Shown here in pieces: positions 6,103-11,581 of a stretch of 11,581 nucleotides of DNA. The DNA lies in contig MEZG01000054.1 of assembly GCA_001775965.1 (NCBI GenBank), positions 1-11,581 of the forward strand, in the 5' to 3' direction. Each line of letters begins with the position of its first letter. The stretch's first letter is position 1. The notes below the pieces were generated by a model. The model searched no databases. It was not told the origin of the DNA and worked only from the letters and a program-made list of their open reading frames with translations. Origin of the DNA: Candidatus Bathyarchaeota archaeon RBG_13_60_20 (GTDB lineage Archaea; Thermoproteota; Bathyarchaeia; TCS64). Position numbers and translations under genes: made by a program.

Positions 6103-7263
6103 TTGACCATCCTCGTCAGCTACAGCGAGATAGCCCTCAAGAGCCGCCAGGTCCGCGCCAGGCTGGAGCGGCGGCTCGCCGACCAGATAGGGTTCATGTT
6201 GCGTAGGGCGGGTTACACAGGCTTCACGGTCCACAGGAGGTTCGGCCGCATCATCGTGGATGGGGCGCCCGGGGAGGCCGCGGGCGCAGTAGCCAGGGTC
6301 TTCGGGGTTGTCAGCGCCATGCCCTCAACACGGGTGAACCCCGGCCTGGAAACTGTGGTCCAGGGAGTGGCGGACGAGGCAATTAAAACAATCAGGCCTG
6401 GGGCGGGCTTCGCCGTCAGGGCCAGGGTGGTGGGCAGCCACAGCTACGGTAGCAGGGACTTGGAGGTGGAGGGGGGCTCCAAGGTCCTGGAGGCCATGAG
6501 GGACAACGGAGTCCACGTCAACTTAGACCGGCCCGACGCCACCATCTACGTGGAGGTCAGGGACAACGACGCATACATCTACTCTAGGATCATCCCCGGA
6601 GTCAAGGGCCTCCCCTACGGATCACAGGGCCGCGCCGTCGCCCTCTTCAGCGGGGGCATCGACAGCCCCGTCGCCGCGTGGCTCATGATGAAGCGCGGCG
6701 TCGAGACCCTGCCCCTCTTCATGGACCAGACCCCCTACGTGGGGCCAAGCTACCTTGAGAGGGCCAAGACGGCCTTTAGAACCCTGGCGGCCTACACCCC
6801 AGTGGAGAGGTTCAGACTGTACGCCGCACCCATGGGGCCCGTGATGGAGCGCATACTGGAGAGCCCCGAGCCCAGGTTCACCTGCGTCCTCTGTAAGCGC
6901 AGCATGTACAGGATCGCCGAGCTATTCGCCGGCCGCGAGAAGGCCAGGGCCATCGTGACAGGTGAGAGCCTGGGGCAGGTGGCCAGCCAGACACTGGAGA
7001 ACCTCTACGTCCTGGACCACGCCGTCTCGATGCCCGTGCTGAGGCCCCTCGTGGGGCTCGACAAGGTGGACATCGAGGCCATGGCGAGGAACATAGGCAC
7101 CTACGAGGTCACGGCGAAGATAGTCGAAGGATGCAAAGCAGTGCCGAGTAGGCCCTCGACAGCAGCCAAGCTGAACAAGATCGAAGCCCTGGAGAAGGAG
7201 CTTGACTTAGCCTCCATCTGCGCCGAGACGGCTGAGAGGGTGCAGGTAATGGACGAGTCGTGA
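6103..7263 (+). CDS. thiI: tRNA 4-thiouridine / thiazole sulfur-transfer enzyme ThiI, rhodanese-less
   Basis: ThiI adenylates U8 of tRNA and replaces its oxygen with sulfur; in some organisms it also serves thiamine thiazole synthesis. This 386-residue protein has an N-terminal ferredoxin-like domain (about 1-60), a THUMP RNA-binding domain (about 60-165) and a PP-loop adenylating domain with SGGIDSP (183-189). Further motifs are CVLCKR (261-266) and TGESLGQVASQT (286-297). Cys344, in VEGCKAVPSRP, lines up with the conserved Cys344 of the E. coli enzyme. The C-terminal rhodanese domain of the E. coli protein is absent, as in most archaea. The CxxC at 261-264 may then take part in sulfur handling, as known for archaeal ThiI. 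The only available in-frame start is TTG at 6103, close behind the predicted transcript start, so the message is nearly leaderless. Confidence 0.94.
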   Translation: MTILVSYSEIALKSRQVRARLERRLADQIGFMLRRAGYTGFTVHRRFGRIIVDGAPGEAAGAVARVFGVVSAMPSTRVNPGLETVVQGVADEAIKTIRPGAGFAVRARVVGSHSYGSRDLEVEGGSKVLEAMRDNGVHVNLDRPDATIYVEVRDNDAYIYSRIIPGVKGLPYGSQGRAVALFSGGIDSPVAAWLMMKRGVETLPLFMDQTPYVGPSYLERAKTAFRTLAAYTPVERFRLYAAPMGPVMERILESPEPRFTCVLCKRSMYRIAELFAGREKARAIVTGESLGQVASQTLENLYVLDHAVSMPVLRPLVGLDKVDIEAMARNIGTYEVTAKIVEGCKAVPSRPSTAAKLNKIEALEKELDLASICAETAERVQVMDES

Positions 7264-7272
7264 CCCGGAAAA

Positions 7273-7280
7273 GGTTAAAC
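7273..7280 (+). promoter_or_regulatory. TATA-like box for the small protein and thyX cluster
   Basis: GGTTAAAC ends 33 bases before the TTG at 7313, predicting a transcript start near 7304 and a short leader. The next genes are spaced so closely that they probably share this transcript. Confidence 0.45.
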
Positions 7281-7312
7281 CATCGGGCTCCTCACATTGG
7301 CTGAGAACAGGC

Positions 7313-7576
7313 TTGTCGAATATACCCCCCGATGCCTTCCAGGACTCCGAGGAAATCGACTTCGAGGAGGACAAGGAGTTTTGGAACGAGTACAGGCTGG
7401 CTGACGGAACCACACTCAAGGTGAAGCTAGTGCTCCGTGGCGTAAAGCGCCTCAAGCGGTACGAGCCCGACGGCTCGCCCATATACGCCATTAACAGCAT
7501 CAACGTCGTCAGGGCCGTGAACGTCCCCGAGAAGCTGAAAGCCAAACCCAAGAAGCCCGAGATGGCCCCCGTATAG
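7313..7576 (+). CDS. Small conserved-looking protein of unknown function
   Basis: The 87-residue product has an acidic N-terminus (SEEIDFEEDKEFWNEYRL) and a compact beta-rich middle (LADGTTLKVKLVLRGVKRLK, then DGSPIYAINSINVVRAVNVP). It ends in a short basic tail, KLKAKPKKPE. The alternating pattern and the DG turns suggest a small beta-barrel or sheet protein. I have a weak memory of similar short archaeal proteins of unknown role and no functional assignment. The start is TTG at 7313; no in-frame ATG or GTG precedes it before the promoter. It ends 11 bases before the ThyX-like gene, suggesting co-transcription and perhaps a link to nucleotide metabolism. Confidence 0.7.
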   Translation: MSNIPPDAFQDSEEIDFEEDKEFWNEYRLADGTTLKVKLVLRGVKRLKRYEPDGSPIYAINSINVVRAVNVPEKLKAKPKKPEMAPV

Positions 7577-7587
7577 GTGCAACTGAG

Positions 7588-8004
7588 TTGAGGATCGAGC
7601 TGGTGGCCCACACCCCCGACGTGGAGGCCATGGTGGCCGTCAGCATGCTCACCACCACCAGCGGGGCCCAGCCCAGCACCCTCCACGAGAGGCTCCTGGC
7701 TAACCCAGTGAAGGTGGGGGAGGTGGTGGGGCGGCTGGAGGTCCAGCACGGCAACGTCCTGGAGCACAACAGGCTCGTCTGGCTCGTGGAGGCCACCCGG
7801 GACGAGGCGCTCGATGTCATGCTCGACACACGGTTCCTCACGTTCACGGGGCTCGGGGGAGACAGGTGGCTCATGAGCGGAAACCTGAGGGCTGTGGCAG
7901 AGTATGCGAGCCGCAAGGAAACAGAGTTCACCCGGAGGCTCGTGGACTCCTTGAGGGAGGCCGCACCCACCATCCACGCCTTCATCAGGAGGGGCGCAGG
8001 ATGA
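7588..8004 (+). CDS. Degenerate ThyX-family paralogue lacking the RHR signature
   Basis: This 138-residue protein appears to be a shortened ThyX relative. The N-terminus MRIELVAHTPDVEAMVAVS matches the start of ThyX proteins. HGNVLEH (54-60) fits the GHxSxLEH motif, and LVWLVEATRDEALDVMLDTR occupies the place of the helix that normally leads into RHR. That signature (RHR-x7-S) is absent. The sequence then jumps to WLMSGNLRAVAEYA (94-107), which resembles the NARSLRHFL region of the C-terminal half, and stops soon after; roughly 80 residues of the usual core are missing. On its own it is unlikely to be active. It overlaps the following thyX by ATGA (8001-8004), so the two are surely translated together. 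The start is TTG at 7588, with GGTG eight bases upstream. It could be a partner subunit (see findings) or a decaying duplicate; an intact frame and normal codon use favour a functional gene. Confidence 0.65.
   Translation: MRIELVAHTPDVEAMVAVSMLTTTSGAQPSTLHERLLANPVKVGEVVGRLEVQHGNVLEHNRLVWLVEATRDEALDVMLDTRFLTFTGLGGDRWLMSGNLRAVAEYASRKETEFTRRLVDSLREAAPTIHAFIRRGAG
7987..7992 (+). promoter_or_regulatory. Strong ribosome binding site AGGAGG for thyX
   Basis: AGGAGG lies inside the end of the ThyX-like gene, eight bases before the ATG at 8001. It fixes the thyX start and rules out the longer in-frame extension to 7866. Confidence 0.75.
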
Positions 8005-8597
8005 AGGCCAGGCTGCTTGCCCACACGCCGCTGGCCCTGCTGAGGGAGGCCTCAGGCGGCTTGGATGCAGAAAGCCTGCAGCCCCACCTGGGGTACACCT
8101 TCGCCGTTGAGAGGATCAGCAGGGCCTGCAGCCACCAGCTGGTGCGCCACAGGGTGGCTAGCTTCAGCCAGCAGAGCCAGCGGTACATCACGGTGAAGCG
8201 ACTGCAGGAGAGGGTGGTGATGCCCCCCAGCGTGGAGAAGGCCGGGGGCGCCGAGTTCAAGGAGCTCGTGGGGGAGGCCAGTGAGGCGTACCAGTTGCTC
8301 GTGGACAAGGGGGTCCCCAAGGAGGACGCCAGGTTCGTGCTCCCCAACGCCGCCGAGACCAGCCTCCTCATGACCATGGACGGCCGGAGCCTGTTCCACT
8401 TCTTCGGGCTACGCTGTTGCAACAGGGCTCAGTGGGAGATCAGGGCGCTGGCCGACGCCATGTTGAAGGAGGCCCGGGACGCCGAGCCGGAGGTGTTCGA
8501 CGCGGCGGGGCCCTACTGCTACCAGCTGGGCTACTGCCCGGAGGGCAGGTTCACATGCGGCAGGATGCAGGAAGCCTTGGACAGGTACCGGGCCTGA
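8001..8597 (+). CDS. thyX: Flavin-dependent thymidylate synthase ThyX with shortened N-terminus
   Basis: ThyX makes dTMP from dUMP with methylenetetrahydrofolate, FAD and NADPH. The 198-residue protein shows the diagnostic RHR-x7-S: RHRVASFSQQSQRY (49-62). It also has RFVLPNAAET (111-120), LFHFFGLRCCNRAQWEIRAL (131-150) and a Cys-containing C-terminus, CPEGRFTCGRMQ (179-190). It is shorter than the usual 215-260 residues. After MKARLLAHTP the sequence reaches TFAVERISRACSHQL within about 22 residues, so roughly 40 residues including the GHxSxLEH motif are missing; only LQPH (26-29) recalls its end. The paralogue encoded just upstream keeps that motif. The start is ATG at 8001, set by AGGAGG and overlapping the previous stop as ATGA. 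A longer frame upstream to 7866 exists but runs inside the neighbour. Confidence 0.93.
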   Translation: MKARLLAHTPLALLREASGGLDAESLQPHLGYTFAVERISRACSHQLVRHRVASFSQQSQRYITVKRLQERVVMPPSVEKAGGAEFKELVGEASEAYQLLVDKGVPKEDARFVLPNAAETSLLMTMDGRSLFHFFGLRCCNRAQWEIRALADAMLKEARDAEPEVFDAAGPYCYQLGYCPEGRFTCGRMQEALDRYRA

Positions 8598-8609
8598 TCC
8601 AAGAGTTAT

Positions 8610-9734
8610 ATGCTCATCGGGCCAAGAGTTTACAGTGATTCTTTCTTGGACGAGTTCGACAAGCAGGTACTCGAGGGTTTCGGCGACACCGTGGATAGAA
8701 TAGTGGCGACGCCCTCAGGGGCCTCGCCTGTGCTCCGGAACGGGAGAGGCGGGCTCAGGCACAACAGGTACATCTGGATGAGGGTGTACGACGAGACCCG
8801 GGCACGTTACGGCAGGCCCCTGACGCTGCTGGCTGCCGAGAGGCTCCTGGAGCGCGTGGGCCCAGGGGACCACGTCCTCATACTCACCAACAGCCACGAG
8901 ATGGATGGCCCCCCGGGCTCGGCAGCCCTGGCCCGAGCCCTTCTTGTGGGGCCTAGGGCGATCCCGGTTGTCATGGCCAACTTCCAGGAGGGCTCCAAGC
9001 ACGAGAGAGCCCTCACCCAGAGCCTCACAGGGTGCCAGGTCATACCCGTTAAGTCCCGCGACGAGCTCCGGGGAAGCATCTGGACCCCCTACACGGCCCT
9101 CGTGTACAACTGGCCAACCATGACCATGGGCGAGGCAGCAGAGGCGTCGGAGAGGCTGCTGGACGAGCTCTACCCCAAGGCCGTTATCACAGTTGAGGCC
9201 ACCAGCTGCAACGAGAAGGGTGTCAGGCACGGCGCCCTGGGCGGACCCAGCAACAGGGGCGACCCCGATGAGCGCATCGTCAGGTGGAACCAGCTTCTAG
9301 ACGCCGCCAGGAGGCGCGGAGCGCTAACCATCGCCACCGGGGACAACGGCAACGAGTGCGGCTTCAACACGATCAAGGACATCCTGGTTAGGCACCACCC
9401 CTACTGTAGGGACTGCGGCTGCCCCTGCCACGGAGGCATCGTGTCGGCCACGGGTGCCGAGATCGTCATCCCGGCCACAAGCAGCAACTGGGCTGCCTAC
9501 GGGGTGGAGGCATGCATGGCCCGGCTCTTGGGCAACCCTGACGTGTTGCACGACGAGTACACACACAGCAGGGTGCTGGTGAACTGCGCCAACGAAGGCA
9601 TCCCTGACGGGGCCACGGCCATGGCCAGCCCCAGCACGGATGGGTGCAGCCGCGAGGCCGACATGGCCCTGATCACCCAGCTAAGGCAGACGCTCGCCAT
9701 GAGCGTGAAGGAGATAGTCAGGGAGTCCAGGTGA
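8610..9734 (+). CDS. DUF4392 / D-glutamate cyclase-like protein
   Basis: The 374-residue protein resembles the DUF4392 family, whose studied mitochondrial member converts D-glutamate to 5-oxo-D-proline. Visible motifs in order are EMDGPPGSAALARAL (97-111), VEATSCNEKG (195-204; family form IExxGrxxxG), ATGDNGNECG (242-251; family form IGDGGNEIG) and CRDCGCPCHGG (266-276). Then come SSNWAAYGVEA (291-301; family form SNWGxY) and GATAMASPSTDG (334-345). The acidic and asparagine-rich motifs probably form the metal and substrate site. The role in this organism is not known; D-amino-acid removal is the simple reading. The start is uncertain. ATG at 8610 is used, but it overlaps a TATA-like AGTTATAT (8604-8611), which would start transcription near 8635. 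That would favour TTG at 8646 and a 362-residue protein. It follows thyX by 12 bases. Confidence 0.75.
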   Translation: MLIGPRVYSDSFLDEFDKQVLEGFGDTVDRIVATPSGASPVLRNGRGGLRHNRYIWMRVYDETRARYGRPLTLLAAERLLERVGPGDHVLILTNSHEMDGPPGSAALARALLVGPRAIPVVMANFQEGSKHERALTQSLTGCQVIPVKSRDELRGSIWTPYTALVYNWPTMTMGEAAEASERLLDELYPKAVITVEATSCNEKGVRHGALGGPSNRGDPDERIVRWNQLLDAARRRGALTIATGDNGNECGFNTIKDILVRHHPYCRDCGCPCHGGIVSATGAEIVIPATSSNWAAYGVEACMARLLGNPDVLHDEYTHSRVLVNCANEGIPDGATAMASPSTDGCSREADMALITQLRQTLAMSVKEIVRESR

Positions 9735-9740
9735 CACGCA

Positions 9741-9998
9741 TCAGTACAGGTCCCTGTAGTATCTGTTCAGGTCACCTGCGAAGCTGCTGGGGAGCTTCCC
9801 GAATAACCTTATCTCGGTTATCTCCGGGTTCGAGTGGTTAGCTGGAACCGACCATGGGAGTCGTCAGGACTACGCCGGCGTGAACATGATGCCCTCCGAT
9901 GAGGGCTGGCTCTCGCCCGTCTGCTGCACAACCTCGTGGACCTCGACGCGCCCCCACCTCTTGAATAGGTCAATCATCTCAGCGGGCAGTCTATTCAT
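9741..9998 (-). pseudogene. Small minus-strand gene interrupted by TAG and TGA
   Basis: An 85-codon frame runs from ATG at 9998-9996 to TGA at 9743-9741, broken in the middle by TAG (9872-9870) and TGA (9866-9864), two codons apart. Both sides look coding. The first 42 residues include LPAEMIDLFKRWGRVEVHEV. The last 30 include EITEIRLFGKLPSSFAGDLN and end RYYRDLY. The second part has no start codon of its own, so it is not a separate gene. A middle piece in another frame (GVVLTTPMVGSS) could bridge the two through compensating one-base indels. A TATA-like box lies upstream (10016-10023), and M8 (9977) is an alternative start. I do not recognise the product. It could be a decayed gene, a sequence error, or an expressed 42-residue protein. 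Confidence 0.45.
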
Positions 9999-10015
9999 GC
10001 TTGCACGGGCCTTGT

Positions 10016-10023
10016 CTTTTTAA
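10016..10023 (-). promoter_or_regulatory. TATA-like box TTAAAAAG before the interrupted small gene
   Basis: On the minus strand TTAAAAAG sits 18-25 bases before the ATG at 9998. The predicted transcript start (about 9992-9998) allows either a leaderless ATG or use of the ATG at 9977. Confidence 0.45.
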
Positions 10024-10056
10024 GGTCAAGTCTAGTCAATAAAGATGGATTGGGGC

Positions 10057-11127
10057 TCAGTCGCAGGGCTCCGGGTCACGTTCGAGGCTCCCCACGCAGC
10101 AGTGGATGCTGCCGCTGTTCCTGGGCCTGACCAGGCTACTTATGTTCACCTCGACGACCTCGACGCCTACGCTCTCGAACCACTTGGTGGCCTTGGGGTA
10201 CTGGTCGGTGGTCAGCAGCTTCCTAGGCTCCAGCACGACGCCGCAGTCGGGTCCCTTCTTGAAGCCCCGGGTGTCGATGCTAATGAGGTCGTCCGGCGGC
10301 ACGATGAACTCCCAGCCCATCTCCCTCCTCATCCACTCCGCTAGGTACGGATCGTAGAACTTGGGGTCCGCGACGCTTGTGTGCCTGTCTACCATGCTAT
10401 AGTGGATGGTGCCCTTCCTTGTGCCGTAGCCGGGCCCGAACCTCACGTCAACCTCGGGATCCTGGACCCTGACGATATTAGCGTATTGCTGGTGGCCCCA
10501 CTCGTTGGCCCTGCTGACCCCGGGGTCCCCCGTGTTGCCCCTCGGGTAATGGACCTCTATGATCATGTGCTTCTCGTCCAGCCAGCCGCAGGGGCCGCCC
10601 TCCACCATGCCGTCCCCGATGACCATGCCGACCACGGGGCACCCGGCCTCGGCCAGGGTCTGGTAGGTGGGCATCTCCTCGCCCTTCCTGATGTAGTCGT
10701 ACATCCTGAGGATGACCTGCCCGTAGACGGCCGCGTGGCACACGTCGTCAGTGTATATGCTCTTCACCTGGTAAGGCGGATCGTTCGGGTCCGGCTTCCT
10801 TACGACCACCCTGACGCCTTCGGTCCTGAAGGCGTCGGCCAGGGCCTCGTGGTGGTGCACCAACTCGTCTAGGTCCGGCTTGTGGGGCATCCTCCACGCG
10901 TTGAGGCTGGACTCGTAAGGAGGCCACGGCGTTGGCTTACCAACCGAGAGGAACTCCTTACCCGGCCTGTGCAGGAGCACGGTCCTGAGCTTGCCTATCG
11001 TTGTATTGGCCTTCCACTTGCCGCCCCAGTACCTGGGCATCTCGTCCTCGAAGCCGCTGAGGACCTGGGGGTGGAGCCTGCTGTACATTTCGTGGAGCTC
11101 GTCCTCGGCCTTCTTGTAACCTGACAT
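10057..11127 (-). CDS. Arginine deiminase / amidinotransferase superfamily enzyme
   Basis: The 356-residue product belongs to the guanidino-group-modifying enzyme superfamily (arginine deiminase, DDAH, amidinotransferases), cytoplasmic enzymes that attack a guanidinium carbon with Cys. Landmarks are LRTVLLHRPGKEF (47-59), typical of the family start; IYTDDVCHAAVYGQVIL (124-140), carrying the substrate-binding Asp; MVEGGPCGWLD (174-184; family EGGD-like); GTIHYSMVDRHTSV (239-252), with the probable catalytic His; and SGSIHCCVGSLERD (338-351), matching GGxHCxT with catalytic Cys343. The second Asp of the usual HxD is Ser here. Substrate cannot be settled: arginine, agmatine or another guanidino compound are all possible. 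ATG at 11127 is preferred over the upstream ATG (11139) and TTG (11145), because the TATA box at 11152-11159 predicts a start near 11128. The message is then leaderless. Confidence 0.8.
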   Translation of the reverse strand: MSGYKKAEDELHEMYSRLHPQVLSGFEDEMPRYWGGKWKANTTIGKLRTVLLHRPGKEFLSVGKPTPWPPYESSLNAWRMPHKPDLDELVHHHEALADAFRTEGVRVVVRKPDPNDPPYQVKSIYTDDVCHAAVYGQVILRMYDYIRKGEEMPTYQTLAEAGCPVVGMVIGDGMVEGGPCGWLDEKHMIIEVHYPRGNTGDPGVSRANEWGHQQYANIVRVQDPEVDVRFGPGYGTRKGTIHYSMVDRHTSVADPKFYDPYLAEWMRREMGWEFIVPPDDLISIDTRGFKKGPDCGVVLEPRKLLTTDQYPKATKWFESVGVEVVEVNISSLVRPRNSGSIHCCVGSLERDPEPCD

Positions 11128-11151
11128 GGGTAAAACCATGCACAACTCCGC

Positions 11152-11159
11152 TTTAAAAT
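11152..11159 (-). promoter_or_regulatory. TATA-like box TTTTAAAG for the deiminase-like gene
   Basis: The box lies 25-32 bases before the ATG at 11127 and is the clearest leaderless promoter in the window. It shows that this gene has its own promoter despite the gene just upstream. Confidence 0.55.
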
Positions 11160-11172
11160 ACCCGCTGTCGAG

Positions 11173-11412
11173 CTAAGAGTCGCTGCCACCGAGGCTCCGG
11201 ACGATGAACCTGGCCGCGGCGGGCAGCGACACAAGTATCAGCAGCAACTCAAGGTTAGCCTCCTTGAACGTGTTGACAGCAACCAGCGCCGACCGGGACG
11301 GATGCACGTAGGCCACCAGGAACGTGGAAACCATGCACAGGTAAGCCGCGAAGACGGCTATCTCGCCCCTCTTCGCCACCACGAAGCCGACGAGCCTACC
11401 CCATCCATGCAT
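11173..11412 (-). CDS. Small two-helix membrane protein, function unknown
   Basis: From ATG at 11412 the product has 79 residues. Hydrophobic segments lie at about 18-37 (IAVFAAYLCMVSTFLVAYV) and about 51-67 (LELLLILVSLPAAARFIV), separated by a polar loop, with a short basic region before the first helix (AKRGE). No known domain is recognised. Start choice: ATG at 11436 would add eight residues, but a TATA-like box (11443-11450) is too near to it and places the transcript start near 11419. It ends 45 bases before the deiminase-like gene, which has its own box, so a functional link is not certain. A small transporter subunit or envelope protein are possibilities only. Confidence 0.65.
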   Translation of the reverse strand: MHGWGRLVGFVVAKRGEIAVFAAYLCMVSTFLVAYVHPSRSALVAVNTFKEANLELLLILVSLPAAARFIVRSLGGSDS

Positions 11413-11442
11413 GGCCGAGCCAGTAGAAACACCCATCAACCC

Positions 11443-11450
11443 ATTTTAAT
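11443..11450 (-). promoter_or_regulatory. TATA-like box ATTAAAAT for the small membrane protein gene
   Basis: The box ends 31 bases before ATG 11412. It supports the shorter of the two possible starts. Confidence 0.4.
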
Positions 11451-11480
11451 GGTTATGAACAGCCGACACGAGTCATCTAT

Positions 11481-11510
11481 AGGTACCCGTATCAGGGTAC
11501 CATGATACCT
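11481..11510. repeat. Overlapping, mutually exclusive inverted repeats
   Basis: GGTACCC (11482-11488) pairs with GGGTACC (11495-11501) around the loop GTATCA. That same loop sequence (11489-11494) can instead pair with TGATAC (11503-11508). The two hairpins cannot form together. The region lies outside any recognised gene. Confidence 0.6.
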
Positions 11511-11561
11511 AACCCGGCTCCATCGCCGCCCATAGCACCCGACATGTAAACACCCCCATAG

Positions 11562-11578
11562 GATTTTACATTAAAATC
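11562..11578. repeat. Perfect inverted repeat GATTTTA-CAT-TAAAATC
   Basis: Seven-base arms pair perfectly around a three-base loop at the window edge. It holds TATA-like sequence on both strands, so it may be a promoter element or operator for a gene beyond the edge. Confidence 0.5.
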
Positions 11579-11581
11579 AGG

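Noticed and set aside
7207..7977. 256-codon minus-strand reading frame
   Set aside because: It is the mirror of the thiI end, the 87-residue gene and the ThyX-like gene. It is made possible by the GC-rich codon bias and has no family features.
7866..8000. N-terminal extension of ThyX
   Set aside because: The extra 45 residues do not resemble ThyX and lie inside the upstream gene. AGGAGG before ATG 8001 fixes the start.
9803..9821. Short inverted repeat ATAACC-N7-GGTTAT
   Set aside because: Only six base pairs and within a coding-like frame; it may be chance.
9820..9860. tRNA-like T-arm sequence (GGGTTCGAG)
   Set aside because: No acceptor, D or anticodon arms could be folded around it on either strand; it falls inside the interrupted small reading frame.
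10381..10872. 163-codon plus-strand reading frame rich in Val, His and Pro
   Set aside because: It is antisense to the deiminase-like gene, which has clear superfamily motifs.
1..11581. Mobile elements, CRISPR arrays, rRNA or complete tRNA genes
   Set aside because: No transposase or integrase motifs, no regularly spaced repeats and no RNA gene hallmarks were found by reading both strands.

Overview
The window looks like a piece of a GC-rich, probably thermophilic archaeal chromosome, most likely from the Crenarchaeota/TACK side. This is inferred from gene content and signals, not from a marker gene. The evidence is: TATA-like boxes with their downstream edge about 24-35 bases before many starts, so that transcripts would be leaderless or nearly so; frequent TTG starts; heavy use of AGG and ATA codons; a ThiI without rhodanese domain; an archaeal-style Hsp20; a membrane-anchored zinc-ribbon protein; and a surface protein held by a C-terminal membrane anchor. 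No mobile element, CRISPR array, rRNA or tRNA was seen.

Layout. Bases 2-2804 (+) hold the end of a cell-surface protein with a C-terminal anchor and a GT-C/PMT-like membrane glycosyltransferase. Bases 2871-4019 (+) encode a long, unusual PurM (AIR synthase), facing a minus-strand zinc-ribbon membrane protein (4023-4751) across a 3-base gap. Bases 4752-5428 are sparsely coding: several inverted repeats and what looks like a frameshifted small minus-strand gene (5031-5343). Hsp20 (5429-6016, -) and ThiI (6103-7263, +) diverge from a compact shared promoter region. A plus-strand cluster follows: a small conserved-looking protein, a degenerate ThyX paralogue, a ThyX overlapping it by ATGA, and a DUF4392 / D-glutamate-cyclase-like protein. 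Bases 9741-9998 (-) contain a small reading frame interrupted by two stops. The right end has an arginine-deiminase-superfamily enzyme and a two-helix membrane protein, both on the minus strand, then a non-coding edge with nested inverted repeats.

Most interesting: the two adjacent ThyX-family genes appear degenerate in complementary ways. The first keeps the N-terminal region with the GHxSxLEH-like motif but lacks the RHR signature. The second keeps the RHR signature and C-terminal half but has lost most of the region around GHxSxLEH. Because ThyX active sites are built at subunit interfaces, the pair may form an obligate hetero-oligomeric thymidylate synthase. Other points of interest are the Bacteroidetes-like PurM, two broken small genes, a guanidino-modifying enzyme with an altered HxD motif, and several palindromes placed at promoters.
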